Positions 25,341 through 34,513 are shown, numbered from the stretch's first letter. The stretch is 64,000 nt of DNA from Azospirillum baldaniorum (GCF_003119195.2 NZ_CP022255.1:1-64000); one strand, 5' to 3'. Notes: a model not told the origin generated them from the sequence alone. Program-made: numbers and translations.

Positions 25341-26573
25341 TCACTTCTTGAAGTCCGCCGGTTGCAGCCCGGCCAGCACCGGGTCGTTGAAATCGACGAC
25401 CTTGCCGTCCTTCCAGCGCGACCAGTGATAGTCCGCCGCCGTCAGCCCCTCGTGCTGCGTGGCGGAGAAGGGCTTGTCGTAGGTCTTGACCATGCCGGCG
25501 ACCGGCTTGTTCAGGGACTCCAGCGCGGCGCGCACCGCCTCGCCTTTGGTGTCGCCGGCCTGCTCGGCCGCCGCCGCCCACAGCAGGACCGTGTCGTAGG
25601 CCTGCGAGGCCGCCCAGAACATCGACGGGTTGGCCAGCTTCGGCCCGATCCGCGCGAACAGCGAGTCCGCCTCCGCCGACTTGCGCTCGCTGGAGGTGGT
25701 CAGGAAGACCGGCCACTCCATCAGCTTCGGCCCGGCGACCTCGGGGAAGCCGCTGAAGGACGCCGCCCAGGTGGTGAAGACCTTCGGGAAATAGTCCAGC
25801 TTCTCCATGCTGCGCACGAGATGCCCGAGCGGGGCCGCCTGCGCCCAGACCACCAGCGTGTCCGCCCCCGCCGCCTTGGCCTTGGACAGTTGCGAGGTCA
25901 TGTCGGTGTCGCGGGCGTCGAATTTCTCGATGGACACCGGCTTCATGCCGTGCAGCGCCGCGATCTGCTCCAGATCCTTCAGCCCCGCCTGTCCGTAGCC
26001 GGTCGTCTCCACGAAGAAGCCGACCGCCTTCGCCTCGGGGTTCTTCTTCACGTAGGCCAGCAGGGCGGAGGCCTGCTCGCGGTCCACCATGGAGACGCGG
26101 AACAGGTAGTTGCCGCTGGACGGCCCCTCGGTGATGGCGGTGCTCGACGCGCTGGAGACCAGCACCGGCATGCGCTTCTGGTTGGCGATGTGCTTCCAGG
26201 CCAGGGCGTTGCCGGAATTGGTCGGGCCGAAGACGACCGAGACCTTCTCGCGGTCGATCAGGTCGGTCATGTTCTGGATCGCCTTGGGCGGCTGTCCCAG
26301 ATCGTCGCGGACCAGGAATTCCAGGGGGCGGCCGAGAACGCCGCCGCGCTTGTTGATGTCCTCGACCGCGGCGCCGATGCCGAGCACGCCGATCTGCCCC
26401 GATTCCGCCGACGGCGAGCCGGAAATGTCGCCGTTGTAGGCGATCTTGATCGGATCGGCGGCCTGGGCCTGGACCGCGGCGGACATGAGGACGGCGGCGG
26501 CGGCTCCCAGGAGCGCCGTCAGGCGCGGGCGCGCGGGCGCCATATTCGTCGACGCTGTCTTCTTCTTGGTCAT
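25341..26573 (-). CDS. ABC substrate-binding protein, Liv type
   Basis: A 410-residue periplasmic protein of the leucine-binding fold. A twin-basic then hydrophobic signal peptide (about residues 15-38, RPRLTALLGAAAAVLMSAAV) precedes IKIAYNGDISGSPSAESGQI, VLGRPLEFLVRDDLGQPPKA and VVFGPTNSGNALAWKHIANQ, all typical. VLVSSASSTAITEG is the ligand-proximal strand. Overlaps the AtuA-C gene by ATGA. Liv-type binding proteins also take aromatic and aliphatic compounds, so amino acids need not be the ligand; operon context favours an alcohol- or acid-type carbon source. Confidence 0.9.
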   Translation of the reverse strand: MTKKKTASTNMAPARPRLTALLGAAAAVLMSAAVQAQAADPIKIAYNGDISGSPSAESGQIGVLGIGAAVEDINKRGGVLGRPLEFLVRDDLGQPPKAIQNMTDLIDREKVSVVFGPTNSGNALAWKHIANQKRMPVLVSSASSTAITEGPSSGNYLFRVSMVDREQASALLAYVKKNPEAKAVGFFVETTGYGQAGLKDLEQIAALHGMKPVSIEKFDARDTDMTSQLSKAKAAGADTLVVWAQAAPLGHLVRSMEKLDYFPKVFTTWAASFSGFPEVAGPKLMEWPVFLTTSSERKSAEADSLFARIGPKLANPSMFWAASQAYDTVLLWAAAAEQAGDTKGEAVRAALESLNKPVAGMVKTYDKPFSATQHEGLTAADYHWSRWKDGKVVDFNDPVLAGLQPADFKK

Positions 26574-26917
26574 GGGCGTTCCCCTCCATATTGGTTGTTG
26601 TTCTGCCGGTTGCGGTTCGGCAGTTCGAGATCGAGCAGGGCGGAACTCAGCGCCTTGCCGTGGGCGTCCAGGGCGAGCGAACGGGTGACCCCGCCGCCGA
26701 GCGCGCCGGTCAGCACGAAGTTGAGCGCTCCCAGGGTCGGCAGCTCGTAGCGGGTCACCGTTCCGGTCACGATCTCCTGGAAATGCGTGGCGACGCTCTG
26801 GGCCGTCAGATGCTCCGCCAGGAACGGATAGTCGGTCTCGTCCAGCGCGATGACCGAGATGTTGGAGATGTTGCCCTTGTCGCCGGAGCGGGCGTGCGCG
26901 ATGTCCCGGAGTTTCAT
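26570..26917 (-). CDS. AtuA-like C-terminal ferredoxin-fold protein
   Basis: A 115-residue protein, MKLRDIAHARSGDKGNISNI then SVIALDETDYPFLAEHLTAQ, matching the C-terminal domain of AtuA-type proteins (ARSGDKGN is its signature). In Pseudomonas AtuA it is fused to the large DUF1446 domain; here it is a separate gene only 3 bp after it. The two probably assemble. AtuA is required for acyclic terpene use; its reaction is not settled. Confidence 0.8.
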   Translation of the reverse strand: MKLRDIAHARSGDKGNISNISVIALDETDYPFLAEHLTAQSVATHFQEIVTGTVTRYELPTLGALNFVLTGALGGGVTRSLALDAHGKALSSALLDLELPNRNRQNNNQYGGERP

Positions 26918-26920
26918 GGC

Positions 26921-28255
26921 TTACGCCTCCAGCAGGGTGACCGAGGTGCGCACGGCGCTTTCCGGCAGCAGGGCGGACGCGACGGCGACGATCTCGCGCG
27001 CCGATTTCCAGGCGCCGCCACCCCCCGCCGGGCCGTTGGTGTAGAGGGTTTCGACCTCGTTCCCGATCCGGGCCGCCTCCTCCAGCGTGGCCGTCCGCCC
27101 GGCCACCCGCAGGCGGACCTCGTAGGGCGCGTGGCCGCGTGACAGCCGGTCGCCGTGCAGCGCGTCGAGGCCGATCAGGTCGAACTGCAATTCCTGGGTC
27201 CGCACGCCGATCAGGGCCAGCCGCTCGCGCACGATGTCCAGCGCGAGCCGCCCGCGCTCGACCGCTCCCGGTCCGGCGTAAGAGATCTGCCCCTCGCCGA
27301 TGCAACTGTCGATGTAGCCGATCGACAGCTTCAAAAGCCCGGTCCGCGCGGCGCCGCGCCCGCCATGGACGCGCACCCGGTCCGGCCCGTCGCCTTCGAC
27401 GCGGGCGGCGGAGAAGTCGGCGACCACGTCCGGCTGGTAATAGCGCGCCGGGTCGTGGATCTCGTAGAGAAGCTGTTCCTTCACGGTGGCGGGCGTGACG
27501 CAGCCGCCGGTGCCGGGCAGCTTGGTCACCTCCAAGGTGCCGTCCGCGTGAATTTCGCCGATGGGAAAGCCCAGCCGGGCCAGTCCCGGCACGTCCTTGA
27601 TACCGGGGTCCGCGAAATAGCCGCCGGTCACCTGCCCAGCGCACTCCAGCAGATGCCCGGCCATGGTGCCGCGCCCCAGCGCGTCCCAGTCGTCCATCCG
27701 CCAGCCGAATTCATGGATCATCGGAGCGAGGAACAACGCCGGGTCGGCGGCCCGTCCGGTGATGACCACGTCGGCTCCGGCGGCCAGCGCCTCGACGATG
27801 GGGCCGGCTCCGATGTAGGCGTTGGCCGAAATCACGCGGTCGCCGAGCCCGCGCAAGGTGCCGCCGTCTTCCAGCGCGACGTCGAGTTCCCGCGCGACCT
27901 CTAGCACGTCGTCCCCGGTCACGGCGGCGATCCGCAGCCCGCCCAGCCCCAGGGAGCGGGCGACGGCCCGCGTCGCCTCGGCGGCGCCGAGCGGGTTGGC
28001 CGCTCCCATGTTGGTGATCAGCCGCACCCTGTTGCGCCGGCAGGCGCCGAGTACGGCGGTCATGCGGACCGTCAGCAGCGGATCGTAGCCCCCGGCGGGG
28101 TCGCGTTGCCGCGCCTGTTGGGCCAGGGCGATCGTCCGCTCGGCAAGGCATTCAAAGACAAGGTAGTCGAGGCCGCCCCGTTCGGCGAGATCCATTGCCG
28201 GTTCGATGCGGTCACCGGAATAGCCGGCGCCGGAACCGATCCTGATGCGGTGCAT
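26921..28255 (-). CDS. DUF1446/AtuA-like large domain protein
   Basis: A 444-residue protein, IGSGAGYSGDRIEPAMDLAE (conserved start of DUF1446), LITNMGAANPLGAAEATRAV, GADVVITGRAADPALFLAPM, and TGGCVTPATVKEQLLYEIHD. It is the first gene of the minus-strand catabolic operon and divergent from the LysR gene. AtuA in Pseudomonas aeruginosa belongs to the citronellol/geraniol pathway; DUF1446 proteins occur in other acid catabolic operons too, so the terpenoid link is a suggestion. Confidence 0.83.
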   Translation of the reverse strand: MHRIRIGSGAGYSGDRIEPAMDLAERGGLDYLVFECLAERTIALAQQARQRDPAGGYDPLLTVRMTAVLGACRRNRVRLITNMGAANPLGAAEATRAVARSLGLGGLRIAAVTGDDVLEVARELDVALEDGGTLRGLGDRVISANAYIGAGPIVEALAAGADVVITGRAADPALFLAPMIHEFGWRMDDWDALGRGTMAGHLLECAGQVTGGYFADPGIKDVPGLARLGFPIGEIHADGTLEVTKLPGTGGCVTPATVKEQLLYEIHDPARYYQPDVVADFSAARVEGDGPDRVRVHGGRGAARTGLLKLSIGYIDSCIGEGQISYAGPGAVERGRLALDIVRERLALIGVRTQELQFDLIGLDALHGDRLSRGHAPYEVRLRVAGRTATLEEAARIGNEVETLYTNGPAGGGGAWKSAREIVAVASALLPESAVRTSVTLLEA

Positions 28256-28443
28256 CGACGGTCCTCAGCGCGGCGAAGGGACGGCATGGGACGCGGCGGC
28301 TCCCATGGCGGTTCGTGCGCCGCCGTTGATCGAGGCTGGCATGGTCTCCCCCTTGCATTCTTATTCGTTCCGGTTTCCTCCGCTCCGGCGCATCGCACCG
28401 ACGGGCGGCTGAATTCCGCTGTATGCAAACCATCCTTGCCGAG

Positions 28444-28474
28444 ATTGTTCGCACGAACAATTGAATTGATTCAA
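28444..28474. promoter_or_regulatory. Two adjoining perfect palindromes, likely LysR operator
   Basis: ATTGTTCG-CA-CGAACAAT (28444-28461) is an 18-bp perfect palindrome holding the T-N11-A pattern of LysR sites. TTGAAT-TG-ATTCAA (28461-28474) is a second 14-bp perfect palindrome sharing one base with it. They lie 22 bp before the LysR ATG and about 190 bp from the AtuA start. Confidence 0.65.
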
Positions 28475-28495
28475 TGTCAGTAATAGAGTTGAGCT

Positions 28496-29410
28496 ATGGA
28501 TCTCAGCCTCCGCCAGATACGCGCCTTTCTCGCCGCCGCGCAGACCCGCAGTTTCACGCGGGCGGCGGAGTCGCTGCACGTCGCCCAGCCGACCCTGACG
28601 GTGCAGATCCGGCGGCTGGAGGAGGCCCTTGCGGTCAAGCTGTTCGACCGCAACACCCGATCCGTCGAGCTGACCCGCATCGGCAGCGAACTGCTGCCGG
28701 TGTTCCAGCGCATGGTCCACGACCTGGACGCCGTGGTGGTCGACACGCATGAGATCGCCGCGATGCGGCGCGGGGTGGTGCGCGTGGCGGCGCTGCCGAC
28801 CATCGCGGCGGGCGTGCTGCCCGACGCCATCCAGTCCTTTCGTGAACTTCATCCCGGCGTGACCTTCGTTTTGAAGGACGTCATCGCCAGCCGCGTGCTC
28901 GGGCTCGTCCGGTCGGAGGAGGTGGATCTCGGGATTACGGGGGGCGAGGCGAGGGGACAGGACATCGACACGGTGCTGGAGGTGCGCGACCGGATGCACA
29001 TCGTCTTCCCGCAGGGCCATGCCGTCGGCGATCTTCCGCAGGTGACCATCGAGACGCTGGCCGAGGTGCCGCTGGTGCTGATGGACCCGGCGACCAGCGT
29101 CCGCGAAATCGTCGACGAAGCGTTCCTGTCGGCCGGACGGATTGCCAAGCCGGTTTGCGAGGCGACCTACATGATGACGGCGATCGCCATGGTGCGGGCC
29201 GGGCTGGGCCTGACGATCCTGCCGGGCTCCGCGCGCGAGATCGCTGCCGAGCCGGCGTTGCGCTCGCGCCCCATCGATATGTTCGGCTTTTCCCGTCCCG
29301 TCAGGGTCATCCGCAAGGCGGGGCGGTCCCTCCCGCCGCTGGCCGAAGCGTTCCTCGATCACCTCTGCTGTGTTCTGAACGATTGCAGGACGTTTCACCG
29401 GGAGGGGTGA
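28496..29410 (+). CDS. LysR-family transcriptional regulator
   Basis: A 304-residue LTTR. N-terminal HTH MDLSLRQIRAFLAAAQTRSF ... VAQPTLTVQIRRLEEAL (residues 1-60) and effector domain from about 90 (VRVAALPTIAAGVLPDAIQS). Divergent from the AtuA/Liv/ALDH/ADH operon, with palindromic sites directly upstream. By analogy it would autoregulate and activate that operon in the presence of the pathway substrate. The CynR/CbbR-like effector residues cannot be read reliably. Confidence 0.9.
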   Translation: MDLSLRQIRAFLAAAQTRSFTRAAESLHVAQPTLTVQIRRLEEALAVKLFDRNTRSVELTRIGSELLPVFQRMVHDLDAVVVDTHEIAAMRRGVVRVAALPTIAAGVLPDAIQSFRELHPGVTFVLKDVIASRVLGLVRSEEVDLGITGGEARGQDIDTVLEVRDRMHIVFPQGHAVGDLPQVTIETLAEVPLVLMDPATSVREIVDEAFLSAGRIAKPVCEATYMMTAIAMVRAGLGLTILPGSAREIAAEPALRSRPIDMFGFSRPVRVIRKAGRSLPPLAEAFLDHLCCVLNDCRTFHREG

Positions 29411-29850
29411 ACGGAGCTTATCCCTAAAGCGCTGGTTTTCCCGCATTGCAAGCGGGAATCCCGTACTCCTTTCTTGGCTTTCGTCGGTCCGGAGCCGGTG
29501 CGGCGCCGCGAGCGGAAGATGAATTGCGATCAGAAGCGAAGGAGCGCTCCCGGACGCTCAATCCCGGCGTTTATTCCCCACAGCTCCTTGTATGTCGCAC
29601 GGTTCCATATTGAGACCTGGGCGGCGGGCGATACCCCTCCTTCGGCCGCTTGCGTTCGCGACGGTCGTCTTTCGGCATCGCCGGAAAAAAAGTCCGCCAG
29701 CTTTTCCGATCTCCTCCGTGGATAGCCACAGAACGGGACAACGCACCGCCCTGCGGCGCCTCTTCCCGGACCACACGCTGGACCATCACGCCGAAACGGA
29801 CGCGGAATCCCCGATTCCCGCGACGGGGAGGCTGCATCCCGGAGGCCGCC
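29411..29850. other. 440-bp intergenic stretch before flgD
   Basis: No convincing gene. It holds one hairpin, TTCCCGC (29438-29444) with GCGGGAA (29452-29458), 28 bp after the LysR stop and without a T run, which may weakly end that transcript. The flagellar operon promoter should lie here, but I found no clear sigma54 (GG-N10-GC) or sigma28 element. Confidence 0.4.
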
Positions 29851-30510
29851 ATGCAGGTTGACTCGCTCAGCTCCTCGACCGTCACGACCACCTCGTCCGC
29901 CAAAAGCTCCTCGGCCTCGCTGGCCGGCAGCTACCAGTCCTTCCTGACGCTGCTGCTGAAGCAGCTGGAGGTGCAGGACCCGACCAACCCGGTGGACACC
30001 GCCCAATACACCAGCCAGCTCGTGCAGCTCTCCTCGCTGGAGCAGCAGATGTCCATGAGCGACAAGCTGGATGAGCTGACCACGGCGGTGCAGGCGCTGG
30101 GAACCGGCAGTTCGGCGCTGGGCTATCTCGGGCGGACGGTGACGGCGGAGGGCGACACGACCGCCCTGCAGAACGGCGCGGCCAACTGGGAATATTCGCT
30201 GAACAGCGAGGCCGCGTCGGTCACCCTGACGGTGCGCGACGAGGACGGGGCCATCGTCTACCAGGACAGCGGCGCCACCGGCCAGGGCAGCCATTCCTTC
30301 ACCTGGGACGGCACGGGACGCGACGGCGCGGTCCACACGTCGGGCGCTTACAGCCTGACCGTCACGGCGGTGGACTCCAGCAAGACCGCCATCGCCACCG
30401 AGACGCGGATCAAGGGCACGGTCACCTCCGTGGACACCTCCGGCACCAGCGCGGCGCTGGGCATCGGCGGCGTCAGCGTGCCCGCCGACGACGTGCTGTC
30501 GCTGAGCTGA
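29851..30510 (+). CDS. flgD: Flagellar hook assembly scaffold FlgD
   Basis: A 219-residue protein. The conserved FlgD core YQSFLTLLLKQLEVQDPTNP then VDTAQYTSQLVQLSSLEQQM is at about residues 28-68; it is followed by a tudor/FnIII-like C-terminal half (AVYQDSG-like strands, HSFTWDGTGRDGAVHTSGAY). It caps the growing hook and is later replaced by FlgK/FlgL. ATG 29851 with CGGAGG upstream. First gene of a long plus-strand flagellar cluster; flgE follows after 58 bp. Confidence 0.9.
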   Translation: MQVDSLSSSTVTTTSSAKSSSASLAGSYQSFLTLLLKQLEVQDPTNPVDTAQYTSQLVQLSSLEQQMSMSDKLDELTTAVQALGTGSSALGYLGRTVTAEGDTTALQNGAANWEYSLNSEAASVTLTVRDEDGAIVYQDSGATGQGSHSFTWDGTGRDGAVHTSGAYSLTVTAVDSSKTAIATETRIKGTVTSVDTSGTSAALGIGGVSVPADDVLSLS

Positions 30511-30568
30511 GCCGCCCCCTCCCGGCCTCCTCCGCGGTCCCATCCCCTTTCTTGCGACAGGTGCGACG

Positions 30569-31879
30569 ATGAGCATCACCAGCGCGATGTACAGCGCCAC
30601 GTCCGGCCTGATGGCGCAGAGCAAGGCGCTCGCCTCCATCTCCAGCAACATCGCCAATTCCAGCACGACCGGCTTCAAGAGCACCGGGACGAACTTCAAC
30701 TCCTACATCAACAAGACCTCGACCATCGACGAGCAGACCGGCGGCGTGCTCGCCACCACCTACCGCAACATCAGCGCGCAGGGCGAGATCCAGTCGTCGG
30801 CGGTCTCCACCAACATGGCGATCAACGGCGAGGGCTTCTTCGTGGTGTCGGAGGAGACGGCGGACGGCACCGTCGCCTTCACCCGCAACGGTTCCTTCTC
30901 CACCGACGCCCAAGGCTACCTGTCGAACAGCGAGGGCTACTATCTCTACGGCTGGGCGCTGAACGCCAACGGCGCCGTCACCGCCGGCAACAAGGGATCG
31001 GTGGACAGCCTCGTCCCGGTCAACGTCGCCAACATCAAGGGCACGCCCAAGGCGACCTCGACCATGGGCATCGACGCCAACCTGCCCTCGGACGCGGACA
31101 CCGGCGACAGCTTCACCACCGACATGGAGATGTTCGACAGCTTGGGCGTCAGCCACTCCATCACCCTGAGCTGGACCAAGACCGGCGAGAACACGTGGGA
31201 GCTGGACGCCTCCGACCCCGTCATGTCCTCCGACGCAACCCGGACCACCGGGACCATCGGGGGGTTCCCCATCCAGCTCTCCTTCAACACCGACGGCACG
31301 CTGGCCTCCGCCGCCACGGTGGCCGCGGACGGCACGACGACCGCCGCCGACCTGTCCGCCCTGTCCTTCACGGTCGACGGCTGGACCACCGGGGCCGGCG
31401 GCAGCGCGGTCGCGCTGAACCTCGGCACCGCCAACAGCAACAACGGCCTGACCCAGCACGCGTCGGGCGACAGCACGCCCTCGGTCAGCGTCGAGACCAC
31501 GACGCAGAACGGCTACAAGCCCGGCTCCCTGACCGGCACGACCATCGGCAAGGACGGCATCGTCCGCGCCGTCTTCGACAATGGCGAGACGCGGGCGATC
31601 TACCAGATCCCCATCGCCACCTTCGCCAACGCCGATGGGCTGGAAAGCGTCACCGGCACCACCTTCACCCAGACGGCGGCGGCCGGTCAGTACCAGCTCC
31701 GCACGGCGGGCGACGCCAAGGCCGGGACGGTGACGGCGGGCGCGCTGGAAAGCTCCACGGTCGAGCTGACCGACGAGTTCAGCCGCATGATCGTCGCCCA
31801 GCAGGCCTATTCCGCCGCCTCCAAGGTCATCACGACCTCGCAGGACATGATGGACACGCTGATCGCCATGAAGCGCTGA
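30569..31879 (+). CDS. flgE: Flagellar hook protein FlgE
   Basis: A 436-residue hook subunit. The axial N-terminus MSITSAMYSATSGLMAQSKA and SSNIANSSTTGFKSTGTNFN, the AINGEGFFVV-like segment, and the C-terminal heptads LSRMIVAQQAYSAASKVITT-type (here EFSRMIVAQQAYSAASKVIT) are complete. The middle is a Thr/Ala/Asp-rich variable D1/D2 region. Length is within the usual 400-450 range. It follows flgD and precedes the filament-junction genes. Confidence 0.92.
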   Translation: MSITSAMYSATSGLMAQSKALASISSNIANSSTTGFKSTGTNFNSYINKTSTIDEQTGGVLATTYRNISAQGEIQSSAVSTNMAINGEGFFVVSEETADGTVAFTRNGSFSTDAQGYLSNSEGYYLYGWALNANGAVTAGNKGSVDSLVPVNVANIKGTPKATSTMGIDANLPSDADTGDSFTTDMEMFDSLGVSHSITLSWTKTGENTWELDASDPVMSSDATRTTGTIGGFPIQLSFNTDGTLASAATVAADGTTTAADLSALSFTVDGWTTGAGGSAVALNLGTANSNNGLTQHASGDSTPSVSVETTTQNGYKPGSLTGTTIGKDGIVRAVFDNGETRAIYQIPIATFANADGLESVTGTTFTQTAAAGQYQLRTAGDAKAGTVTAGALESSTVELTDEFSRMIVAQQAYSAASKVITTSQDMMDTLIAMKR

Positions 31880-31890
31880 CGGTGACGGCC

Positions 31891-32148
31891 ATGCACCCGC
31901 CGCAACCGCTTCTCGACGGCGAAGCCGTTCTGGACGGCGAGCTGCGCCGCCTCGCCCGGCGGGTGGACCGCCACCGGTCCCAGCCGGTCCCGCTACCGGC
32001 GGAGCGCCTCGCGCTGATCGACGACCTGCTGGGCCTGCGTGCGCGCATCGCCGCGGCGCGGGCCGCGGTGCAGGCGGCGATCCGCCAGACCGGCAGCGCC
32101 CAGCGCGCCGCCACCGCCTACCGCCGCACCGGCGCCCTGCGCGGCTGA
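31891..32148 (+). CDS. Small flagellar-cluster protein, unknown
   Basis: An 85-residue Arg-rich protein, MHPPQPLLDGEAVLDGELRR, predicted mostly helical. It starts 11 bp after flgE and ends 34 bp before a palindromic repeat. The codon bias and tight spacing favour a real gene, but no family is recognised. An in-frame GTG at 31882 is an alternative start. It could be an export-related or cluster-specific accessory protein. Confidence 0.5.
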   Translation: MHPPQPLLDGEAVLDGELRRLARRVDRHRSQPVPLPAERLALIDDLLGLRARIAAARAAVQAAIRQTGSAQRAATAYRRTGALRG

Positions 32149-32182
32149 CGCCTCGAAGGATGCCCGCATTCGCCCTTCCCAA

Positions 32183-32299
32183 CCCTCTCCCCTCCGGGGA
32201 GAGGGTGGCCCGGAGGGCCGGTGAGGGGGGTGCGCGTTGCGGAGCGTTCGGCACAAGCGCAACCCCCTCACCCTGACCCTCTCCCCAGAGGGGAGAGGG
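32183..32299. repeat. 118-bp-class palindromic repeat, copy 1
   Basis: Two near-identical palindromes, CCCTCTCCCC-TCC-GGGGAGAGGG (32183-32205) and CCCTCTCCCC-AGA-GGGGAGAGGG (32277-32299), enclose a spacer whose ends GGTGAGGGGG and CCCCCTCACC also pair. An inverted copy lies at 36380-36497. Transcribed, it would form a strong double stem-loop ahead of the next gene. Confidence 0.8.
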
Positions 32300-32319
32300 A
32301 ACACATCAAGGAGACCGTC

Positions 32320-32769
32320 ATGCTCCCCACCCCGCATGTCCCGTCTACCGCCGCCCGCCCGGACCCGGTGGCGGTCATCACCCGCTTCGTCGCGGAACTG
32401 GAAGGGCACGCGGAGCGCGCCGCCAGCGCCGCGCGGGAGGGGCGCGCGGTGGACGCCCTGCGGGCGGCGGGCGCCATGCAGATGCTCCTGCACAGCCAGG
32501 CCGGAACGCTGCGCGACGCGCTGGCCGCGGCGCAGAGCAAGCGCGTGCCGCTGGAAACCCGGCTGGCGGTGCGCAAGGCGCTGGACGGCGCGCTGGCCCC
32601 CCTCGGCCGGTCGGTGCGCGCGCTGGAGGCGCAGGCGAAGGCCCGGCAGGCCCGGCAGGCGGCCATCGGCGCTGCGCTGCGCGCCGCGGCGTCCGTCTCC
32701 GGCCCGACGCGCTCCTACGCGGCGCTCGGTCGGATGGCAGGGGCGAAGCACTTCGCCGTCACCGCCTGA
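32320..32769 (+). CDS. FlgN-position helical protein
   Basis: A 149-residue, almost wholly helical, Ala/Arg-rich protein (VAVITRFVAELEGHAERAAS, LHSQAGTLRDALAAAQSKRV). It sits directly before flgK, where many flagellar clusters encode FlgN, the export chaperone of FlgK and FlgL. Sequence similarity to FlgN is not obvious to me, so the role is inferred from fold class and position. ATG 32320 follows AAGGAG, immediately after the palindromic repeat. Confidence 0.5.
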   Translation: MLPTPHVPSTAARPDPVAVITRFVAELEGHAERAASAAREGRAVDALRAAGAMQMLLHSQAGTLRDALAAAQSKRVPLETRLAVRKALDGALAPLGRSVRALEAQAKARQARQAAIGAALRAAASVSGPTRSYAALGRMAGAKHFAVTA

Positions 32770-32791
32770 CCCGCCGCCGAGGAGAGCCATC

Positions 32792-34513
32792 ATGTCCCTG
32801 CGCGTCGCCGGCAGCATCGCCACCTCCGCGCTGCGCACCAACGAGGTGGGCATGGCGGTCGCCTCGGCCAACGTCGCCAACGCCGGCACGGAGGGCTACA
32901 CCCGCAAGACCGCCAAGCCGACGACGAGCGACACCGCCGTCGGCTTCACCGGGGTGGAGGTCGCCGGAATCGGCAGCACGGTCGACCGTTACCTGATGAC
33001 GTCGCTGGTCGCGGCACAATCCGGGCTGGGCCTCAGCCGGACGGTCAGCGACTATCTGGACCGCTTCCAGGAGCGGCTGGGCGCCACCACCTCCGCGTCG
33101 TCGCTGGGCTCGGTCATCGACACGCTGGGCGAGACGCTGGCCACGCTGGCAACCTCCCCGGAGAGCGGCAGCGCCAAAGCGGCGGCGATGGACGACCTGA
33201 CCGCGGTGGCGGAGACGCTGCGCTCCACCGCCAAGGCGGTGCAGGAGCTGCGCGGCGAGGCCGACCGCGCCGTCGCCGACACGGTGACCCGCATCAACGG
33301 CACGCTCGACACGCTGAAGGACCTCAACGACCGCATCCAGACCGGCAAGGCGCTCGGCCAGGACACCGGCGACCTGGAGGACCAGCGCAACACCGCCCTG
33401 AAGAGCCTCGCCGGGGACATCGACATCCGCTACCAGACCGACGCCAACGGCATGGTCCGGGTCTCCACATCCTCCGGCACGTCGCTGCTGGACTCCGCGG
33501 TGCACCGGCTGTCCTACACGCCCGCCACCACGGTCGGCGCCGGGACGAGCTTCAACCCGATCACCATCGACGGCAAGGACGTCGCCGGCTCCGTCTCCTC
33601 GGGCACGCTGGGCGGGCTGATCCAGGTCCGCGACACGGACCTGCCGGCGCAGCAGGCCCGGCTGGACGAGCTGGCCCTGACGCTGAAGGACACGCTGAAC
33701 GCCCTCCACAACCAGGGCACCGCCGTCCCGCCGCCCAACGCCCTGACCGGCAGCGCCGGCGTGGCGGGCAGCGACGCGCTGAACGGCAACGGCACGCTGC
33801 GCGTCGCCGTCACGGCGGCGGACGGCACGGCGGTGGAGGTGCTGGACCTCGACCTCTCCGCCTACGCCACCGTGCAGGACGCGGTGGACGCCATCGACGC
33901 CATGGGCTCGCTCTCGGCCCATCTCGACGCGCAGGGGCGGCTGGTCATCCAGGCCGACGACGCCGCGAACGGCGTGGCGCTGGGCGGCGACGGCACCGCG
34001 GGGGCGGACGGCAAGGGCTTCTCCGCCCGCTTCGGGCTGAACGACCTGCTGACCGGCACCGGCGCCGCCGACCTGAGGGTGAGCGACGCGATCGCTCGGG
34101 ACAGCGGGCGTCTGGCGACCGGCGCGCTCTCCACCTCCGTCACGCTGGCCGCCGGCGGATCGGCGCTGTCCGCGGGGGAGGGCTCGGTGGCGCAGGCGCT
34201 GAAGACGGCCTTCTCCGGGGCGCAGTCCTTCGACACGGCGGGCGGCCTGTCCGGGCGGTCGGGCACCTTCTCCCAGTATGCGGGCGCCATCATCCAGGGG
34301 GCGGCGACCGCCGCCTCCCGCGCCGCCACCGCCTACGAGGACCAGGACTCCTACGCCAGCGGGCTGGAGTCGACGATGGCCTCGCAGAGCGGCGTGAACG
34401 TCAACGAGGAAACCGCCGCGATCAGCAACCTGCAATCCGCCTATCAGGCCGCCGCCGCGGTCATGAAGGCGGTGCAGGAGATGTTTGACACGGCGCTGAA
34501 TTTGGTCCGCTAG
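32792..34513 (+). CDS. flgK: Hook-filament junction protein FlgK
   Basis: A 573-residue protein. It begins MSLRVAGSIATSALRTNEVG with SANVANAGTEGYTRKTAKPT, the FlgK axial start, and ends with SGVNVNEETAAISNLQSAYQ then AAAAVMKAVQEMFDTALNLV, the FlgK axial tail. The centre is a long variable domain. Located between the FlgN-position gene and flgL, as usual. It would form the first junction ring between hook and filament. Confidence 0.9.
   Translation: MSLRVAGSIATSALRTNEVGMAVASANVANAGTEGYTRKTAKPTTSDTAVGFTGVEVAGIGSTVDRYLMTSLVAAQSGLGLSRTVSDYLDRFQERLGATTSASSLGSVIDTLGETLATLATSPESGSAKAAAMDDLTAVAETLRSTAKAVQELRGEADRAVADTVTRINGTLDTLKDLNDRIQTGKALGQDTGDLEDQRNTALKSLAGDIDIRYQTDANGMVRVSTSSGTSLLDSAVHRLSYTPATTVGAGTSFNPITIDGKDVAGSVSSGTLGGLIQVRDTDLPAQQARLDELALTLKDTLNALHNQGTAVPPPNALTGSAGVAGSDALNGNGTLRVAVTAADGTAVEVLDLDLSAYATVQDAVDAIDAMGSLSAHLDAQGRLVIQADDAANGVALGGDGTAGADGKGFSARFGLNDLLTGTGAADLRVSDAIARDSGRLATGALSTSVTLAAGGSALSAGEGSVAQALKTAFSGAQSFDTAGGLSGRSGTFSQYAGAIIQGAATAASRAATAYEDQDSYASGLESTMASQSGVNVNEETAAISNLQSAYQAAAAVMKAVQEMFDTALNLVR

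Noticed and set aside
22786..26750. Long plus-strand frames opposite the Liv operon
   Set aside because: Antisense artefacts of the permease and ATPase genes; no protein-like blocks.
29411..29850. Sigma54 or sigma28 promoter for the flagellar operon
   Set aside because: No GG-N10-GC or sigma28-like pair close enough to consensus to report.
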